A stretch of DNA of 64,000 nucleotides from JABSOG01 sp965277695 (GCA_965277695.1 CBDIDQ010000129.1:91625-155624); one strand, 5' to 3'; positions 44,993-55,600 are shown, numbered from the stretch's first letter. Notes: generated by a model from the sequence alone, not told the origin. Numbers and translations are program-made.

Positions 44993-46096
44993 ATGAAAAT
45001 ATTACTCATAGCAACTGGAGGCACAATTGCCGGTGAAGTTGCTTCAGATAAACAAGACGAAGATATGAAACGCACAGCTGAGGAATTTTCAAATCTTGTT
45101 GAGCCTACCTTGAGCTATTTAAATAGAAAACATGAAATTAATATTCAGCTTGATCTGCATAGTTATTGTGCAGTTGATAGCTCCGATATACTACCAGAGC
45201 ACTGGAAGGGTTTAGTATCTTTGATAAAGGAAAAGTATGATGAATATGATTCATTTGTCATAACTCACGGAACAAATACGCTTGGTTATACCTGTGCTGC
45301 ACTATCTTTCGCTCTAGCAAATCCAAACAAGCCTATCATATTAACAGGCTCCCAAGTCCCAGCTGGTTTACCCGGATCTGACGGGCAAGTCAATCTTGAA
45401 AATGCGCTCCGTGTAGCTGTCTGGAAGCGAGACGACAGGCCCGCAATTAAAGGCGTTATGGCAGTCTTTGGAAGCCATATTATCACTGGTACGCGCGTAA
45501 AAAAGGACACTGAATTTGATTATGATGCCTTTAAATCATTTAGCACGGGCAGCATTGGTCGAATCGGCAGAATTATTGATATTAATGATGTAAATTTATT
45601 GAAACATTTAAAATATTTACAAACCAATAGATTTCCCATGGCCAAAAAAGCCAGTGATTTGAATTGTTATAACGATTTTGACATGAGAATAGCATCATTA
45701 ACCGAGTTTCCAGGCATGTCCACAGATCTTTTCTCAAGTCTTGTTGAGAATAATGATATTCGAGGTTTTGTTCTAAGAGCTTTTGGCGCTGGAGATCCGA
45801 GCCAACATCATAAAGCGGCATTTGAATATTTAAAATCAAAAGAAATTCCAATAGTTATAACTACACAAGCCCCCAATGGTAACAGCAATTTTCAAGTAAA
45901 TGACCCGGGCAAAATGCTAAAGGATAATGCGCTAGCAATACCTGCTTATGATATGAGTGTTGAAGCACAAACCACTAAATTGGCTTGGTTGATGGCAAAG
46001 AAAAACAAAGGGTTACTTAATTATGAACAACTATGTGAAGAAATGACAAATGATATACGAGGAGAAGTCAATGTCATGTGGGAAATTGGTGAATAA
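44993..46096 (+). CDS. Asparaginase/GatD-family amidohydrolase-like protein
   Basis: The 367-aa protein starts at the ATG after GGAG (an earlier TTG is less likely). It has the first Thr motif IATGGTIAGE and the second motif, read as THGTNTL. In type I/II asparaginases this is HGTDT, and the Asp takes part in catalysis; here it is Asn (AAT codon). The Lys of the triad (VKKDTEFDYDAFKS) is kept, while the flexible-loop Tyr after the first motif is not seen. It may hydrolyse another amide, act with low activity or bind only. It sits between the cyclase and the racemase, tightly spaced. Confidence 0.82.
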   Translation: MKILLIATGGTIAGEVASDKQDEDMKRTAEEFSNLVEPTLSYLNRKHEINIQLDLHSYCAVDSSDILPEHWKGLVSLIKEKYDEYDSFVITHGTNTLGYTCAALSFALANPNKPIILTGSQVPAGLPGSDGQVNLENALRVAVWKRDDRPAIKGVMAVFGSHIITGTRVKKDTEFDYDAFKSFSTGSIGRIGRIIDINDVNLLKHLKYLQTNRFPMAKKASDLNCYNDFDMRIASLTEFPGMSTDLFSSLVENNDIRGFVLRAFGAGDPSQHHKAAFEYLKSKEIPIVITTQAPNGNSNFQVNDPGKMLKDNALAIPAYDMSVEAQTTKLAWLMAKKNKGLLNYEQLCEEMTNDIRGEVNVMWEIGE

Positions 46097-46114
46097 AATA
46101 AAGGAGTATTTATC

Positions 46115-47467
46115 ATGCAAGCGTCCACAGCTTTAATCAAAGGCACTGCATTTGATGTGATGCCAGATGTAGTCAAGCAAAGCCTTGCCTTTTTAGAGCA
46201 ACGTCAAATTTGGCATATACTCACACAAAACTCTGTCGCCACCAGCTGTAAAGATGCAGCTGCACGGCGGCAGCGTTTGGGGATGCAAGGGATCCCGCTT
46301 TATGATGAATTAAAATCGCTCTGCGTAGTAGCCTATCGCGGTGATGACTCAAGGCATTATTGTATGTTACACAGTCGTGCCAATGCGCGTATCAACTTGG
46401 AGTTTGCAGCAAAATTACTTAAGACAAATCAGCCATTAGCACGGCTATCCGCTGAGGAATTAAGCAGTGAATTTGATGCAATCTACGGCACAGTGAATCC
46501 CTTCTTTATGACTGGCCATTTTATTCACCTTTTTGACGAGGATATTTTAAATCAATACACCGCCCCGCATACCATGATGACTAATGCTGGGGAGCATACT
46601 TGGGCGATTGAGTTTGATCCGGCAGCTCTTATTAACGCGGTAAAGAAAACAGCACCAGAAACAATTGTTGCTACAATCGCCGAGCGCATAGGCAAAGACC
46701 ATAAACTGCCCTGCTTTGGCATTATCACAGGTAACGGTCCAGAAAGTGGCATGGCCTTATGGCGTGTCATCAATGATACGGTCCATAAAAAACTAAACGC
46801 CGACGGTCGACTACACGGCGACCTTTCTTACCCCAGAGTATTGGTCCATTCATTGCCCGAGATGGGACTATCGATGGAATTGGCTCAGCGTGAAGACATG
46901 GTTTGGCATGTCATATCTCAGGCGTTGGCGCAGCTTTGTAATAACGGCGTCACTCATATTGCTTTGGCTTGTAATACCACCCCCTACTTCACCGCACAAA
47001 TACGCCAGTTTTGTGAACCATATGGGGTTGAGTTTATTTCTATTGCAGAGGCAACCGAGCAATATATTCGACAGCGAAAACTCGACGACATCACTATTAT
47101 AGGCATTCCGGCAGTAGCAGGTTTGGGCCAATATAGTGCTTATAAATCGCTGGCGAGTTTGAACATTAAAGCGGTGTCTGAACGAGTCTTTAATGACTTG
47201 CAGGAGTTTGGTTATCTGGTAAAACGCTTAGGCGATAAAGAGCAAGATGCCAAAGCGATGAATAAGTTACAGCATATTATTAACGTCGGAGTAGAAACAC
47301 CACGGGTGCTTATTGCGTTAACTGAAATCTCTGTGTTTATGCAACGCTTTCCCAAATTTAAGGGGCGGATTAAAAACAAAGAAATCATCGACCCGCTGCC
47401 GATTTATGGTGAAGCACTAGCTGAGTGTTATCTACAGGCATTACCTCAAGAACAGGAGTTGGTTTAA
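46115..47467 (+). CDS. YbaK/ProX-like aminoacyl-tRNA deacylase domain fused to Asp/Glu racemase domain
   Basis: Residues about 20-155 follow the YbaK/ProRS-editing pattern: AFLEQRQIWHILTQ, then KSLCVVAYRGDDSRHYCMLH, NLEFAAKLL and a final YGTVNPFF (family V-G-x-SPF). Residues about 200-420 match Asp/Glu racemases: CFGIITGNGPESGMALW and ALACNTTPYF with the catalytic Cys. The second catalytic Cys of the two-base racemases is not at GIPAVAGLGQY, so the reaction may differ. The ribosome site AAGGAG precedes the ATG. The fusion links tRNA proofreading to amino-acid stereochemistry. Confidence 0.78.
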   Translation: MQASTALIKGTAFDVMPDVVKQSLAFLEQRQIWHILTQNSVATSCKDAAARRQRLGMQGIPLYDELKSLCVVAYRGDDSRHYCMLHSRANARINLEFAAKLLKTNQPLARLSAEELSSEFDAIYGTVNPFFMTGHFIHLFDEDILNQYTAPHTMMTNAGEHTWAIEFDPAALINAVKKTAPETIVATIAERIGKDHKLPCFGIITGNGPESGMALWRVINDTVHKKLNADGRLHGDLSYPRVLVHSLPEMGLSMELAQREDMVWHVISQALAQLCNNGVTHIALACNTTPYFTAQIRQFCEPYGVEFISIAEATEQYIRQRKLDDITIIGIPAVAGLGQYSAYKSLASLNIKAVSERVFNDLQEFGYLVKRLGDKEQDAKAMNKLQHIINVGVETPRVLIALTEISVFMQRFPKFKGRIKNKEIIDPLPIYGEALAECYLQALPQEQELV

Positions 47468-47553
47468 AACAATGTACCCATAGGTCACTAATCGAATCAT
47501 CGTTGAAGAAATCAGTGATTGTTTCGAGAAGGCTAGACTGAACGAAAACATCT

Positions 47554-47592
47554 CTCAAACCCAACTGTCTGAGTAAGACTCATGGGTTTGAG
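47554..47592. terminator. Strong hairpin after the YbaK-racemase gene
   Basis: CTCAAACCCA pairs with TGGGTTTGAG, and an inner TGAGT / ACTCA pair extends the stem. It lies 87 bp after the racemase stop. No T-run follows, so the terminator call is tentative. Confidence 0.5.
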
Positions 47593-47626
47593 GAGAAGAT
47601 ATAAATGGCTCGACATATTAAAAACC

Positions 47627-47650
47627 CTCGGAGATAAATCCCCTATCTAC
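47627..47650 (-). repeat. Degenerate REP-like element, GTAG type
   Basis: On the minus strand GTAG is followed by an imperfect stem (ATAGGGGATTTATCTCC). It lies 20 bp after the GH20 stop and is weaker than the other members. Confidence 0.35.
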
Positions 47651-47669
47651 AGCAATCCATTCTTATTTT

Positions 47670-50075
47670 TCAGCTCTCCAACAAATCCTCAATCACATAA
47701 ACCAGTGCAATAATAATCTCGCCATGCACAATGCGAGATTGCGCTAACCGACGCCTCATGCTCTGCATATCCTCTAAAGACACCTCCCCGCTCAAATGCA
47801 GCCCGACCACTTCAAGTCCCAAATTAATCACCTTGTCCACTTCATTGGCCAACGGTTTTAAGTGGAGTAAATCAGCAGATTGAGCGCTCACTTCCAGTGT
47901 CGCCGCCATATTGTTTTGCCAATCTAGCAGTTGTCGTTTGATTTTAACCAACCCACTACTATCGCCCTGTTTGAACGCTTTGATTTGGCGTTTAAGTGCA
48001 ATTAGCGACAGACTTTCAACAGGCAGGTAGTCAACAAATTGTCTCAAAGGGGCTTGTTGGTGATAGTTGTTTTGTTGATCTTTGTTTTGCTGAAATTTGA
48101 GATGATGACGAGTGTAATAATGGGCAGGCTCCAGCATTTGGGCAAAACGTGCCAATATTGTGATGGTTGAGATAAGCGAGATTGCGGCATCATCGGCAAC
48201 TAATTGCTTCAATCCTTCGAGCTGTTGGGATTGATGTTTTAGGCCAACCACATCAGTGGCGTAACGGTCGAGGATATGCAAACGTTGATACATATTGTCT
48301 TCATCAACCAATGTCTTTGATGACCATAAACGCTCGGCAATGGCATAAAGTCGCGGCCAGACTCTCAGGTCAATATTGTCTTCAGTGACCATTTCACTCC
48401 ACAATGTCGCTTCACCACCTAAAATCAGTTGGCCCACCTCATCACTGACCAACGGTTGCGACAAGGCTGTAATACCTTCGCCTTTTGACACACTCAATTG
48501 TTTACCACTCACCGCATAGGGCATATTGCCAATGCGTATTTCTCCGCTCAGTGCATCGGCGTTGGAGATATCCCATTTGGGCGCAAAAGGCCCCATCCAG
48601 CTGTCGAGCCAAAAGCTGACCTGATTGCCGTTAACCGCCAAGTCATTGACCATTTGCAGCCCTCGCCCGTTAAATTGCAGATAAGCCTCCTGCTCTTGCC
48701 CCTGCCCGGGGTTTTTGAGCAAAATAAACCGCCCACTTACGGCACTACCTTTAAGCCGGGGCATGGTGAACGTCCAATCCTGTCGGGTGGTTTTGGCGCT
48801 TATCTGTGGTTGAACAAACCTCAACTGGCGTAGCGGATCGTTGCGGTAATGAAAAGCACTGTATTGAGGCTGGTCGATGTAAAATCCGCTGGATAATAAT
48901 CCCTGATAACCCGCTGCGGTGACTTCGCCCAACGACGCCAGTCCACGCCACGATTGCACCACAATATCTTTCGGTAGCGCCGGATGAAGCACTTCATCCC
49001 AGCCAATCATTTTGCGTTGATGCTTTTTCAAAATAGCATTCACTTTAGCGTTGAAGTGACTGTGTAGCTCCAACGTATTGTCGAGCGAATTGTCACGCAT
49101 ATACTGTTGTACAGCCCCACTTTGTTGCCATTGGGCCGGATTAACTTCATCACCACCAATATGCACATAAGCATCCGGAAACAGCGTCGTCAACTCGCCA
49201 ACGATGGTGTCGATAAATTGATAAACCTCGGGTTTGCTGGGGTCAAGTAGTGGCTCAAATACTCCCCAGTGGCGTTGCATTTGATAGTCTTTGGCACGGG
49301 TGAGCAATGCCGGATAGGCAACGGCAATCGCTGAGGCGTGGCCGGGCACGTCAAATTCAGGCACCACTCTAATACCCAACTGAGCGGCATATTCAACCAC
49401 TTGTTTGATCTCGCCACGACGGTAGTACAAGCCATCAGCCGCCAGTTGCTGTAATTTAGGATAAGCCAACGATTCGATGCGCCAACCCTGATCGTCGGTC
49501 AAGTGCCAGTGCAATACATTCAGTTTGGCCGACGCCATGCCATCAAGTTGTCGTTTGATGGTCGCTACAGGTAAAAAGTGCCTTACACTGTCGATTAATA
49601 GCCCTCGCCAAGCAAATCTCGGCCAATCGTCAATGTTTACGTTACCCAGTTTTTTCCCTTGCTGATAGAAGCGTTGCAATAAGGTTTCAAGCCCTCGCAA
49701 CACCCCAAGCTCATTAGCCGCGCTCAGCTGTATTCGACCGTTATTGACCTTCAAACTATAACGTTCACTGTCGCCCAACTGAGCTGCTCGCCCCAATTTC
49801 CCTTGTGTTAGGGTTATCAACAATGTCGCCTTGTCAGCATCAGGACTGATTGGGGTTTTAAAGCTCAGTCCTGACACTTTGGCCAGTCTCGGCATCAAGT
49901 GATCAGCAAAACGAGCCGTCATTTGCTTATTAGCAAACAGATTAAAGTCGGCGTTAAGCACAAATTCGCCGGGCAAATTTGTGATCTGCTGCGGCAAAGG
50001 CATAGCAGCTTTGACTGAGAAAACCGCCAACATCAACAGCATAAAAACTAATTTTAGATAAAATCTCATGCACAC
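47670..50075 (-). CDS. Beta-N-acetylhexosaminidase, GH20
   Basis: The 801-aa enzyme has a signal peptide (VFMLLMLAVFSVKA), a GH20 N-terminal domain and the catalytic barrel with WHLTDDQGWR and the Asp-Glu pair in HIGGDEVNPAQW, then GWDEVL and QSWRG. It probably splits N-acetylglucosamine from chito-oligosaccharides in the periplasm. An insert (about 420-520) and a 190-residue helical C-terminal part make it longer than minimal GH20 enzymes. The gene overlaps the symporter gene by 10 bp and is the last of the four-gene utilisation operon. Confidence 0.93.
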   Translation of the reverse strand: MCMRFYLKLVFMLLMLAVFSVKAAMPLPQQITNLPGEFVLNADFNLFANKQMTARFADHLMPRLAKVSGLSFKTPISPDADKATLLITLTQGKLGRAAQLGDSERYSLKVNNGRIQLSAANELGVLRGLETLLQRFYQQGKKLGNVNIDDWPRFAWRGLLIDSVRHFLPVATIKRQLDGMASAKLNVLHWHLTDDQGWRIESLAYPKLQQLAADGLYYRRGEIKQVVEYAAQLGIRVVPEFDVPGHASAIAVAYPALLTRAKDYQMQRHWGVFEPLLDPSKPEVYQFIDTIVGELTTLFPDAYVHIGGDEVNPAQWQQSGAVQQYMRDNSLDNTLELHSHFNAKVNAILKKHQRKMIGWDEVLHPALPKDIVVQSWRGLASLGEVTAAGYQGLLSSGFYIDQPQYSAFHYRNDPLRQLRFVQPQISAKTTRQDWTFTMPRLKGSAVSGRFILLKNPGQGQEQEAYLQFNGRGLQMVNDLAVNGNQVSFWLDSWMGPFAPKWDISNADALSGEIRIGNMPYAVSGKQLSVSKGEGITALSQPLVSDEVGQLILGGEATLWSEMVTEDNIDLRVWPRLYAIAERLWSSKTLVDEDNMYQRLHILDRYATDVVGLKHQSQQLEGLKQLVADDAAISLISTITILARFAQMLEPAHYYTRHHLKFQQNKDQQNNYHQQAPLRQFVDYLPVESLSLIALKRQIKAFKQGDSSGLVKIKRQLLDWQNNMAATLEVSAQSADLLHLKPLANEVDKVINLGLEVVGLHLSGEVSLEDMQSMRRRLAQSRIVHGEIIIALVYVIEDLLES

Positions 50076-51481
50076 TCCTGCTGTTCATTTAACTGATAAG
50101 CAGGAGTGACCAAACTCACCACAATACCAGCCAAGGTAGCTAATAATAATGAAGGGATCACCGGATTGCCCCAATAAGCATTCCACTGGGGCATCAGAAT
50201 AATGGTCAAGGCCGTCGCAGCTCCTGCACTTAACGCACCAATCACACCTTGCCAATTAAACCTCGGCCAAAATCGCCCTAGCAGCGCACAAACACATAAA
50301 CCCGACATCAAAATGGCGATCATTTTACTGATATAACTAATGATATTGTTTGACGTCAGGGCAAAACCTAACGCCAACGCAATGGTAAAAACCAAACTCC
50401 AGCGGGATAAGTAAATGACTTGCTCTGGTTTTGGCAGCTGGCCTTTCACCAGTTTATACAAGTCTCCCATCACTACGCTAACAGCGGCAATCGCATCAGA
50501 GCTGGCACTAGACATAGTGGCTGAGATGCCGGCAATAATAATCACCCCACCCAACCAAACTGGCATGATGTTTAAGGCAATATAAGGGAAAGCATAAGAG
50601 GCGTTTTCTAGCTTGGCGTCAATTGCAAAAGCCGACATGCCGATGATCGCCGGAATAATTGAGAACAGCAGATACAATAAACCGGAATAAACAAAGGACT
50701 TTCTGATCGAGCTAACATCCCGGCCCGAATAAATCCGCTGCCTGAAAGACGGCGTAGCCAGAATCCCCACCAAGATCACCAACGCCAGCGAAACAGCCGG
50801 CAACCAACCGATTTTATCAATCGCCAACCAAGAGACGTTATTCTGAGGTTGAGCAGCCAACATTTGCGTCCAGCCGCCCACATGTGACAACGAAAACACT
50901 GCCATCAAAGTGAAGCCAAAAAACAAAATCAGCGCCTGAATCGAGTCGGTCCACACCACGGCGGCATAACCACCAATCACCACGTAAAGCAAAAAACTCA
51001 ATGCCACAATAACTTTGGCCCAAGCCATATCAATGCCAGTTAACCACGACAAATACAGGCCACCACCAATAATATGTGCCCCCAACCAGCCAATACTGGC
51101 GGTAAAAATCAGCACCGCAATGAGGTTTGCAATCAATGGCTTACCACCAACATAAAATGCCAACTCTTCACTCATGGTCATAAATTTCAGCTGTCGAATC
51201 GGCGCAAACCACCAAGCCAACAGCAAAATGCCCAGCGCACCACCAATACCATAAAGTGTGCCACCCCAGCCAGCATGATAAGCAAAACCCACCGCCCCCA
51301 TCGACGAGCCAGTGCCAACCATAGTGGCAACCGTGGTGCCAAGCGTCAGTAGCATCGGCAAATTACGACCCGCCAGTAAAAAATCATCTCCAGTACGGTT
51401 TTGCCTCGACGCCCACCAGCTGAGTGCAATCATCAGCGTCAAATAGGCGACAAATATCAAGATAAAATGGGTATTCATCAA
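50066..51481 (-). CDS. SSS-family sodium:solute symporter (probably amino-sugar)
   Basis: The 471-aa protein has about 13 membrane segments and SSF motifs: ASRQNRTGDDFLLAGRNLPML near the start, GTGSSMGAVGFAY and the GISATMSSASSDAIAA segment of helix 8 that coordinates sodium. Its place between an RpiR regulator and a GH20 hexosaminidase suggests uptake of N-acetylglucosamine or chitobiose, as the NagP-type transporters do in other marine bacteria. Direct substrate evidence is lacking. Confidence 0.88.
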   Translation of the reverse strand: MMNTHFILIFVAYLTLMIALSWWASRQNRTGDDFLLAGRNLPMLLTLGTTVATMVGTGSSMGAVGFAYHAGWGGTLYGIGGALGILLLAWWFAPIRQLKFMTMSEELAFYVGGKPLIANLIAVLIFTASIGWLGAHIIGGGLYLSWLTGIDMAWAKVIVALSFLLYVVIGGYAAVVWTDSIQALILFFGFTLMAVFSLSHVGGWTQMLAAQPQNNVSWLAIDKIGWLPAVSLALVILVGILATPSFRQRIYSGRDVSSIRKSFVYSGLLYLLFSIIPAIIGMSAFAIDAKLENASYAFPYIALNIMPVWLGGVIIIAGISATMSSASSDAIAAVSVVMGDLYKLVKGQLPKPEQVIYLSRWSLVFTIALALGFALTSNNIISYISKMIAILMSGLCVCALLGRFWPRFNWQGVIGALSAGAATALTIILMPQWNAYWGNPVIPSLLLATLAGIVVSLVTPAYQLNEQQECA

Positions 51482-51535
51482 CGTGCTATTAAACCTTTAT
51501 AAATCAGATGCTTGTATCCTATGGAGAAGCGTCTC

Positions 51536-51626
51536 GTAGGATGGGTGAGCTCCAGCGAAACCCATCAATTCGACAAGTTCGTCGCCAATTCATGATGAGT
51601 TTCGCCTCTGGCTCACCACATCCTAC
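51536..51626. repeat. Inverted pair of GTAGGATGGGTGAGC-type repeats
   Basis: A left arm starting GTAGGATGGGTGAGC and containing GAAACCCATCA is mirrored by a right arm with TGATGAGTTTCG and GCTCACCACATCCTAC. The foot is again GTAG/CTAC. Similar GTAGGATGGGT repeats are known between genes in many proteobacteria. It separates the symporter from the RpiR gene. Confidence 0.65.
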
Positions 51627-51707
51627 GGTAAATATATAAGCTAAATAGATACGTTAACTGCTCCGTGTTTCAAAACCGCCTAATACCCGAGGAAATGTGC
51701 CGCACAA

Positions 51708-52562
51708 TCAATCTCCTAGCGGCAGATTTGTACCCGACTGTTCCCGGTGCTGGTCTAAATGCAATTTAAGCCGACGTAATTTCTCGCGAGACTTACGCTG
51801 GTTTTTCACTGCCACTTCGCTAACCAAAATATCAATCGCCGCTAGCAGCACATAACGTGAAGCACTGGGGTTAAAAATATAATCGGCTTCTTGAGTGGCA
51901 ATCGGAAAATGACTATCAGCCAATTCTGCCAACTCACCATCCGGACAAATAGCAATAATATGCGCCCCGTAATCTTTAGCGATGCTAGCACTGGCATAAA
52001 CATCAGGGCTGATGCCGCCCAGCGAGAGGCAAATCACCACATCACCCTTATCAATAGTGGCGGCGGTCATACGCATTAACATCGGATCAGAGTAGGCATT
52101 ACTTTTCACATCAAGACGAAACAGACGATAGTGACACTCTTCGGCCATCGCCGTGCTGCCGCCTCCGACGCCAAAAATCAATACATGATTGGCCTTGCTG
52201 ACCACTTCGCCGACATCTCTGATCACCGCATCGGTAATTAGCCCGGTATTGAGATCTAAAATGCTGTGGATCGCCTGATAAATCTCGGGAATATCTTTTT
52301 TCTCAATCAGCTCATCAGAGGTAAAACGCTCACCCACTGCTGCCGATTGAGCCAATTTCAGTTTCAAATCCCTGACATTTTTGCATTCTAGGGTTTTAGC
52401 TAGCCGGGTGATCGCCGCCAAACTCGCCCCGGCTTTTTCTGCCAGCTGGTTGATAGACGCGTTAGCGGCAAAAGTCAGATCACTTAAAATGTAATTGGCC
52501 ACCTTTTGTTCAGAAGGCCGCAAATGCGGCAATCTGTTTTTTATCCGTGAAACTATATCCAT
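51708..52562 (-). CDS. MurR/RpiR-family regulator (HTH plus SIS domain)
   Basis: The 284-aa protein has an N-terminal HTH_6 domain (NRLPHLRPSEQKVANYILSD split here; NQLAEKAGASLAAITRLAK as the HTH) and a C-terminal SIS sugar-phosphate domain with IFGVGGGSTAMAEECHYRL and VVICLSLGGISPD. Such regulators respond to sugar phosphates such as GlcNAc-6-P. It lies 67 bp after the TonB receptor gene and 227 bp before the symporter, all on the minus strand, and probably controls this operon. Confidence 0.92.
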   Translation of the reverse strand: MDIVSRIKNRLPHLRPSEQKVANYILSDLTFAANASINQLAEKAGASLAAITRLAKTLECKNVRDLKLKLAQSAAVGERFTSDELIEKKDIPEIYQAIHSILDLNTGLITDAVIRDVGEVVSKANHVLIFGVGGGSTAMAEECHYRLFRLDVKSNAYSDPMLMRMTAATIDKGDVVICLSLGGISPDVYASASIAKDYGAHIIAICPDGELAELADSHFPIATQEADYIFNPSASRYVLLAAIDILVSEVAVKNQRKSREKLRRLKLHLDQHREQSGTNLPLGD

Positions 52563-52628
52563 GTTATTGCCCTCAATTTGGTGAATTCAAAGGTAAAATA
52601 TCCGCCAAATTTTCACGGACTGATGTCA

Positions 52629-55600
52629 TTAAAAACTGGCACTCAAATACATGCCAACACGTCGATCGGTCGAAAAGTGACTTCTCGGTGTTTGACGGCC
52701 ATTTTCCTCGTACATCAGTTCAGTTTCAATCACTTCGTCCAATATATTGGAGGCTTCAAGACCAATTTTCACATCTTCGCTGAGGTAATAAGATACCGAC
52801 ATATCCAATTGCCCCGTCGACTTGGCAATAATCGGCGCGAACTGATCACTATCACGACGCGTCAACAAATACTCTGAACGCCAGCTATAGGCCAAACGTG
52901 CCGCAATATCGTATTTTTCATACATCAAAGCGACGTTGTAGGTATCATCTGAATAACCCGGTAAAGCCAAGTTTTTAAACGCCCGGAAACTGTTACGCCC
53001 GCCTTCGCCAGTGCTACCTTCACCAAAACCAACCTTATCGTCAACACCAGACTGATCAATATAGGTATAGTTAGCCGACACACCTAAACCGCCCCAAGCG
53101 CCCGGTAAAAAGTCGTAAAACTGGGTATAAGACAACTCAAAACCACTGATGGTGCCCGAGCCTTCATTAGTATCAATCTGAAAGTCAACCGGCATAGTCA
53201 CAGAGCGGCCTTCTAGCTCGGCAGCAGTGCCCACTTTAGGCTGGTCATTGGTCACTTGCGCAGTAAATAAACGTTTGCGAATTAAATTATCCAGCTCCTT
53301 ACGGAATAAACTCAGATTTAATGAACCCGCTGCGGCAAAGTACCATTCGAGGCTGAAATCAAAGTTCAACGACTCTTCTGGCTCAATCATTGGATTACCT
53401 ACCTGACCAGAGAAATTAACCGCCGTGACATTGGCTTCTCCCTCGGCGACATTACGATCAAGCACCCGACTCGAAGTGATATTTTGGTAATTACGGAAGT
53501 TTTTAAACGTCGGCAAATAGATATTTTCTGAAATCGCCAAACGCGCGATCACATCTTCATGTAATTCAACATTCAAGTTAAAGCTCGGTAAAACCCGAGT
53601 GTATTTGTCGCCCTTAACCGTGGTTCTTGGGCCTTCTGCGGCACTGGCAAAAGCATCTTCTTCTGGGAATATTTCAGCAATAGTGCCCGAGGTACCCTCT
53701 GGATCCCAACCGAAAGCCACAGGGAATAACACCGAACCTTCAGACTCAACTTCCCAGCTGATATAACGCAAACCAAAGTTACCTTTAACTGGCAGCTGGT
53801 AATCGTCAATCATAAAATCGGCTTGTAGATACACTTCTAGGCGGTCTTCTGTGGTTTCGGTGATTTCTGAATCCAAATAAGAACCGGTGGTATTTTCCCG
53901 CTCACCCAAACGATTACAACTCAAACTCTGCTCGCAAATCTCGTCAGTAAACGCGCGAAAGTTGTGAACATTTGACATTTTAGGAAACCAAAAGGTTTGA
54001 TCGCCATTCAACACATCGCCGTCAAAAAAATCCTTTTGTGAAAAGGTATAGCTTTCATAATATTCCGGATGATTCTGCAAATTAATCGCGTAACCATTAC
54101 CCCATTTACTCGAAACCGCCCCCCAGTTCCACAGTGAATCTCGTGATAACTGCTCTTTTTCAGACGAATAGACACCCGCTTTAACCGCACTAATCCAACC
54201 ATCATCAATGGTGTATTTCAGATCAATAGCAAAGGCGTTTGAATCGGCTTCATTGTCTTCTTCTTTATCCATGCGTGAGCGGATAAAAGCCTGCTCAGGA
54301 AACTGTGGATTAGCATTGTCGCCAGTATAATTAATGTTGTGAGGCACAGAGCCGTTTAAATCAAACTCAACGCCGGTATTCCAGATTTGTTGCTCAGGAC
54401 GGTCAGTGATACCGTCATTAGTGAACCAAGCCGCATCGGTGGGTTTCTGTTGGCTCGAATAGGTATAATCTTTAATCGAATTGGTTGAATCGATGCGTTG
54501 ATAATCAAAATCAATAGTCAAATTGTCGGTCGGCGTATATTTTAGGTGCAAACTGATGTCGTCAATCTCAGTCTCTTTTTGATTGGCACGGCTGGCGACA
54601 TACAAAAACTCAGTGCGTACTTCACCACTGGTCATAAAGCCATCTTGATCAAACTCACCACCCACAACTTGGATGTTATTTGGGTTGACTTTAAACCCTT
54701 GCTCGGCATATTGAACCACCCGCTCATCCCAATCCATGCTGGCGTCAGAACCAATATAATCTAGGGTAAGTTCAACAGTATCACTCGGGTTAGCCCACTG
54801 AAAAGACGCCACAATCCCATCACGCTCCCGATCAGAATCGGCAGTACGAATAGCCACACTAGCCGGAGTAAACAACACCTGATCTTCCATACCCGGAATA
54901 GCCGTACCGTTCTCACCAAAATGCTCGGTTTCTCTGGCAGTTAAACTACGCTCATAAAAGCTGTCGATACCAACGCCATCACCACGGTCTTTAAATTCAG
55001 AATGAGTGACCCCCACCAGCGCACCAAACTTACCGATGTTAGTTTGCCAATTGTCGCTGAACATAAAGGTGCCCGACGGCGTAGACTCTTTACGACGATC
55101 ACCATAAGTGGTTTTAATCTGCGCATGAATAATTTGCTCATCGCTATCAAATGGTTTGCGAGTCACCAAATTAATGGTACCCGCGACACCACCAGCAACC
55201 AAGTCAGCAGTGGTGTTTTTCACCACTTCAATACGGCCCAACAATTCACCGGGAATATCGGCATAACTGAGTCCAGCACCATCGGCACTGGCACTAAAAG
55301 CATCCCGACCATTTATTTCACTACGAATACGACTTAACCCACGGATCACCACACCACTGCCCTCAGATGAAAAGTGGTTCGGATCGCTTGATGAAGAAAA
55401 ACGCTCAATCGTCACCCCAGGCAAACGCTGCAAGGCTTCGGTGACACTTTTATCGGGTAACGCACCAATATCATCGGCGGTGATCACATCTTTAACGGTA
55501 TCGGCAAGACGCTTAAGCTCCATCGATGAAGCCACTTGTCCACGAATTCCCCTGACCTCAATCACCTCAATAGGCTTATCTTTGGCCTTAGCGGTTTCTT

